The notes under the pieces: model-generated | What the model was told of the DNA's origin: nothing | Seen by the model: only the letters and a program-made list of their open reading frames with translations | Databases searched by the model: none | Origin: Lachnospiraceae bacterium UBA4381 | Lineage (GTDB): Bacteria > Bacillota > Clostridia > Lachnospirales > Lachnospiraceae | Direction: 5' to 3' | Assembly: GCA_002391105.1 (NCBI GenBank) | Contig: DGRT01000135.1 | Coordinates: 9,261-25,842, forward strand | DNA: 16,582 nt | Shown here: in pieces, positions 13,575 through 16,582 of the stretch | Layout of the letters: each line of letters opens with the position of its first letter | Numbering within the stretch: the stretch's first letter is position 1 | Made by a program: the position numbers and the translations under genes

Positions 13575-15947
13575 TCATCTGCATACTCCATCTGAGCCAA
13601 CCCAGTAACCATCCACATATATATTAGTGTACATATAACCGTCCGGTCCAAACGCATACCAGTTACCATTTATTTTCTGCCAGGCATTTTTCGGATACCA
13701 GCCCGAAGTATCTGTAAACCACCAGCCTTTGCTGTCACTCTTCCAGGAGCCTGTTGCAGCATAGGTCCAGGCGCCGTCACCACTTAGCCAGCAGCCGTCA
13801 TACCACTCATTAGATGCCATATATCCATCTGCTTTAAAGTAGTACCAGAGGCCATCAATCTTCTGCCACTTACTAACCGGATACCATCCTGAAGAATCCT
13901 CAACCCACCAGCCTTTTTCGTTAGACTTCCAGGACAGCTTGGCAGCATAGGAAGCATTTCCATTAGCATCATACCACTGTCCCTTGACCCATTCATTTTT
14001 ATATGCCTTATTACCATCTGCGCCCTGACTGCTTTCTCCCAGATTATACTGCTTTTCACACGTGGAATTTGCAAAAAGCTTCTTTCCGGTTATCCTGGTT
14101 ACAGATGATATTCCATCAACAGACATAACGGTTTCGTATGTATAGTCCACTCCTTCCTCCAGCTCTATATCCGAATACTTAACAGAGACCTTTGGAGAAA
14201 GACCGGACAGACTGCTCGCACCGGCATCATTATAGGATATCTCTACATTACAACTGTTTATATCAAACTGTCCTTCTTTTCCTATTCTGATTATACGGTT
14301 TACTCCTATCTGGGGGTTGTACTTTGGTTTAATACTCAGCAGAGCTATACCTGCCTTGTTCATATTAAGAAGAGTATTCTTAGAGTCCTTTCCTATGCTG
14401 AGAGTAGCTGTATCCGAGGACGCCACCTCCATCTGCGGAAGATCATACTCTCCTGAAAGCTTAAGCCAGAGATCATAGGTCGCTCCTTCATTAAAGAGCT
14501 GGCTGTAATAATTGTAAAATGCATTTGCTTCATGCTCACTGTATTTATCCTCAAATCCTGTCGGAACGGTCTTAGTTATAACGGTTCCGCACTTCTTACA
14601 TTTGAGGCTTATCTTTCCATCTGTAACATCAGTTCCATATTCATAGTCATGGCCTATTATAGCAGTTGCAGAGCTCGCAGATGAAATATCCGAAACAGGT
14701 ATGGAATAGATATTAACTGTTTCATTCTTCCATACGTACCACATCAGATTATTGCCTATAACAACCGGTTTGCAGTCCGAAAGGCTTCCCTCCATGCTGT
14801 ATATACTGCCCTTCTGCTTACCGTTTGCATCTATTTCTGTATAGTAAACCTTATCATTATATGGCCAGAGAAGTATGTACCTGTCTGTTCCGACAGGTGC
14901 AAACTGCGGTGTTATGGTATTGGCATTTCCAGCGCTGTAATCAGTTATCTTATTATATGTAACTGTTCCCGTATTCTTGTCTTCAGCAACCACAAATATA
15001 TTTCTGCCGTTTTCTATTCCATCAGCTATATCCTGATTACCTGCAACCAGATATGCTTTACTGGATATCTCGAAGCCTGCGAGTGATGCACCGGTATAAT
15101 TCTCACCAATATTTCCGGAAAACTTTATCAGGTCAGTGCTTTCTGAGCTTTCATCAAAGCTTCCGCTTGACAGATCAGCCCCACTCTTAAAAAGAACCAC
15201 CGATCTTGGATATGCATCGCCATGATCTACAGCATAAAGCTTATCATTATCTACTCTGATATACTGATTAAAGGAATGACTGACATATCCTGTTGAAACA
15301 TTGGAAACCTTGTAGGCAGCGTCTGTAACCTTCATATTCTTTGCATCAATCTGGATAGTAACATTCGCCTGATGATTCTTACCATCCTTCTGGCTGGCAT
15401 ACATCTTATGACAGGTTCTGACCAGAAGATAGTTTCCATATTCCGCAAAATCTGCACCTGCACCAAAAGGATAAACAGTATTTGCTCCAAAGAGGCCGCA
15501 GCTTCCCAGCTTCTTCCAGTTTTTGTCATACTTTGTGATCCGCATGACCTCTACCGAATCATTTTCATCCATATTCTCCTGACCGGATAATATATAGTAA
15601 CTGTCCTTTCCCAGATATATACCTCCAAATATCGGAAGGTCAGGAGTAATGATCTTATAACCGGTAAGCTGATTATCACTATTCAGATATTCAGCAACCA
15701 CACCGGTTCCTTCCACATACTGAGCTATCATGATTCCGTCAGCCGTCCCGGAAATATATGATTCTACCGGCGATGACCATTTGTCATACTTATAATTCTG
15801 CGCATTGGTATTCTCGCCTTCTATATCTACACAGACACTCTCTGCAGCACTTACCACGCCCAGACTACTGTCACTATATGCCACGGCAGATACCACCATA
15901 GCCCCTGCACAGATAAGTGAGATAAAACCTTTAAACATTCTTTTCAT
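13575..15947 (-). CDS. Secreted cell-wall-binding protein with propeller-like region
   Basis: A 790-residue secreted protein. Residues 1 to about 35 are a signal peptide, with possible cleavage after VVSAA. Residues about 70-430 are beta-rich, with spaced Y-x-L/I-L strands suggesting a beta-propeller. Then comes a short CxxC element (CKKCG, 450-454), a helical stretch, and an Ig-like segment (about 565-640) of a type recurrent in Lachnospiraceae surface proteins. Last are two aromatic cell-wall-binding repeats (about 653-790) with GWW, SGWYP, WQKI and DGYM elements, expected to hold the protein on the envelope. No catalytic motif is seen, so adhesion or ligand binding is more likely than enzymatic activity; function is not identified. 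I prefer ATG 15947, 11 bases after AGGAG, over GTG 15959, which abuts the AGGAG and leaves no spacer. It is probably monocistronic, with its own promoter and terminator. Confidence 0.85.
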   Translation of the reverse strand: MKRMFKGFISLICAGAMVVSAVAYSDSSLGVVSAAESVCVDIEGENTNAQNYKYDKWSSPVESYISGTADGIMIAQYVEGTGVVAEYLNSDNQLTGYKIITPDLPIFGGIYLGKDSYYILSGQENMDENDSVEVMRITKYDKNWKKLGSCGLFGANTVYPFGAGADFAEYGNYLLVRTCHKMYASQKDGKNHQANVTIQIDAKNMKVTDAAYKVSNVSTGYVSHSFNQYIRVDNDKLYAVDHGDAYPRSVVLFKSGADLSSGSFDESSESTDLIKFSGNIGENYTGASLAGFEISSKAYLVAGNQDIADGIENGRNIFVVAEDKNTGTVTYNKITDYSAGNANTITPQFAPVGTDRYILLWPYNDKVYYTEIDANGKQKGSIYSMEGSLSDCKPVVIGNNLMWYVWKNETVNIYSIPVSDISSASSATAIIGHDYEYGTDVTDGKISLKCKKCGTVITKTVPTGFEDKYSEHEANAFYNYYSQLFNEGATYDLWLKLSGEYDLPQMEVASSDTATLSIGKDSKNTLLNMNKAGIALLSIKPKYNPQIGVNRIIRIGKEGQFDINSCNVEISYNDAGASSLSGLSPKVSVKYSDIELEEGVDYTYETVMSVDGISSVTRITGKKLFANSTCEKQYNLGESSQGADGNKAYKNEWVKGQWYDANGNASYAAKLSWKSNEKGWWVEDSSGWYPVSKWQKIDGLWYYFKADGYMASNEWYDGCWLSGDGAWTYAATGSWKSDSKGWWFTDTSGWYPKNAWQKINGNWYAFGPDGYMYTNIYVDGYWVGSDGVCR

Positions 15948-15991
15948 AACAAGATTCACTCCTCATAAAGCATTTTTCCATAAAAGCGGAC

Positions 15992-16030
15992 TAAAGGTGA
16001 TACCCGGCATTAAAACGGGCATCACCTTTA
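15992..16030 (-). other. Hairpin at predicted 5' end of secreted-protein mRNA
   Basis: Ten perfect base pairs (15992-16001 with 16021-16030), one A/C mismatch, then four G-C pairs (16003-16006 with 16016-16019) close a nine-base loop. On the minus strand no T run follows directly, so it is a poor terminator for the upstream SPFH gene. It overlaps the predicted transcription start of the secreted-protein gene and would cap that mRNA. Confidence 0.7.
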
Positions 16031-16032
16031 TT

Positions 16033-16061
16033 ATTATTTTAAATCAGAATTAAATTGTCAA
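16033..16061 (-). promoter_or_regulatory. Consensus promoter of the secreted-protein gene
   Basis: Minus strand: perfect TTGACA (16056-16061), an exact 17-base spacer, and AATAAT (16033-16038, 5/6 to TATAAT), in an AT-rich setting. The start is predicted near 16026, about 80 nt before the ATG. This looks like a strong, constitutive housekeeping-sigma promoter. Confidence 0.8.
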
Positions 16062-16109
16062 ATATTTATTTTAACTTCGGCAGTTATTTTCTTTATGCTT
16101 CAGGACTGA

Positions 16110-16582
16110 TTACTCTTTTCCTGTCTTTACTGCCTCTGTGATTGCAGTCGCAAGTCCGGTCACTCCTGCAAGATCCGATGGAATGATGAGCTTGTTGGCA
16201 GGACCTGCTGCAGCTCTCTCAAAGGCTGCAAGTCCCTTAACTGCGATAGTGCTCTGTGCAGGAGCAGCTTCATTCATCATCTTGATAGCATCAGCCTCTG
16301 CCTGCTGTACCTGACGGATAGCTTCGGCATTACCCTGAGCTCTCTGGATAGCAGCTTCACGCTGTGCCTGTGCTTCCAGGATAGCAGCCTGCTTCTTAGC
16401 TTCTGCAGCAAGGATAGTAGCTTCCTTCTCAGCAGTTGCTCTAAGAATCTTAGCTTCCTTCTCACCTTCTGATACAGTGATTGCTGCCTGCTTCTCACCT
16501 TCTGCTCTGATGATCTGCTCACGTCTTTCACGCTCTGCCTTCATCTGCTTCTCCATGGATTCCTGGATAGCTGCAGGTGGCA
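16110..16582 (-). CDS. SPFH/band-7 membrane scaffold protein, 5' part beyond window
   Basis: The last 156 or so residues of a stomatin/QmcA-like SPFH protein; the membrane anchor and SPFH domain lie off the right edge. The visible part opens with PPAAIQESMEKQMKAERERR, the linker typical of this family where the SPFH domain passes into a long Ala/Glu-rich coiled coil (heptad-like EKQAAI, EKEAKI and EKEATI repeats, to about 80 residues from the end). A conserved tail follows, with a small-residue, weakly hydrophobic stretch. Such proteins oligomerise on the membrane and organise microdomains or membrane proteases; in many genomes a NfeD-like gene is adjacent, but none is visible here. The stop is TAA at 16110, with no obvious terminator before the next promoter. 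Confidence 0.93.
   Translation of the reverse strand, partial: PPAAIQESMEKQMKAERERREQIIRAEGEKQAAITVSEGEKEAKILRATAEKEATILAAEAKKQAAILEAQAQREAAIQRAQGNAEAIRQVQQAEADAIKMMNEAAPAQSTIAVKGLAAFERAAAGPANKLIIPSDLAGVTGLATAITEAVKTGKE

Noticed and set aside
15948..15959. GTG start for the secreted protein
   Set aside because: The GTG abuts the AGGAG with no spacer, so it cannot use it as a ribosome binding site; ATG 15947 gives a normal signal peptide.

Overview
The window reads as chromosomal DNA of a Gram-positive member of the Bacillota, most likely the Lachnospiraceae (a Butyrivibrio/Roseburia-type anaerobe). The evidence is the paired GlgC/GlgD glycogen genes, a SpoVG next to a glmU-pth-mfd-foldase-dut run, strong AGGAGG-type ribosome binding sites, a moderately AT-rich composition, and a secreted protein with tryptophan/glycine-rich cell-wall-binding repeats plus a surface Ig-like segment of the kind common in that family. 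The genus is an inference. Every gene I can support lies on the minus strand, so transcription runs from high to low coordinates.

In transcription order: (1) 16582-16110 is the 3' part of an SPFH/band-7 membrane scaffold gene. (2) 15947-13575 encodes a large secreted cell-wall-associated protein. It has its own consensus promoter, a hairpin at the predicted mRNA 5' end, and a clear terminator at 13408-13444. (3) 13201-10511 is glgC-glgD-spoVG, starting from an extended -10 promoter and ending in a strong terminator. (4) 10304-3875 is a housekeeping operon: a GlmU uridyltransferase domain, pth, mfd, a PrsA-like lipoprotein foldase and dut. It is tightly packed, with GTGA and ATGA stop/start overlaps. 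Its promoter is nested inside the spoVG terminator. (5) 3781-1 is a cell-surface acylation cassette: an MBOAT O-acyltransferase, an AlgJ/AlgX-like SGNH protein, and a lipoprotein with a highly repetitive stalk that runs off the window.

Groups 2-4 are largely ordinary. They cover glycogen precursor supply (ADP-glucose), UDP-GlcNAc synthesis, rescue of stalled ribosomes and RNA polymerases, dUTP removal and extracytoplasmic folding. The unusual material is in the last 3.8 kb. The MBOAT and SGNH genes are the two-part machinery that moves an acyl group across the membrane and transfers it to an extracellular polymer. They are separated by about 400 bp holding a decayed 67-bp tandem duplication, a perfect 14-bp palindrome and a roughly 180-nt purine-rich tandem-repeat tract that would form the leader of the SGNH gene. 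That tract is a candidate for length-variable expression control. Other points of note are the missing acetyltransferase domain of GlmU and a recurring layout in which promoter -35 elements are nested in stem-loops. I found no CRISPR array, tRNA, rRNA, insertion sequence or phage gene.
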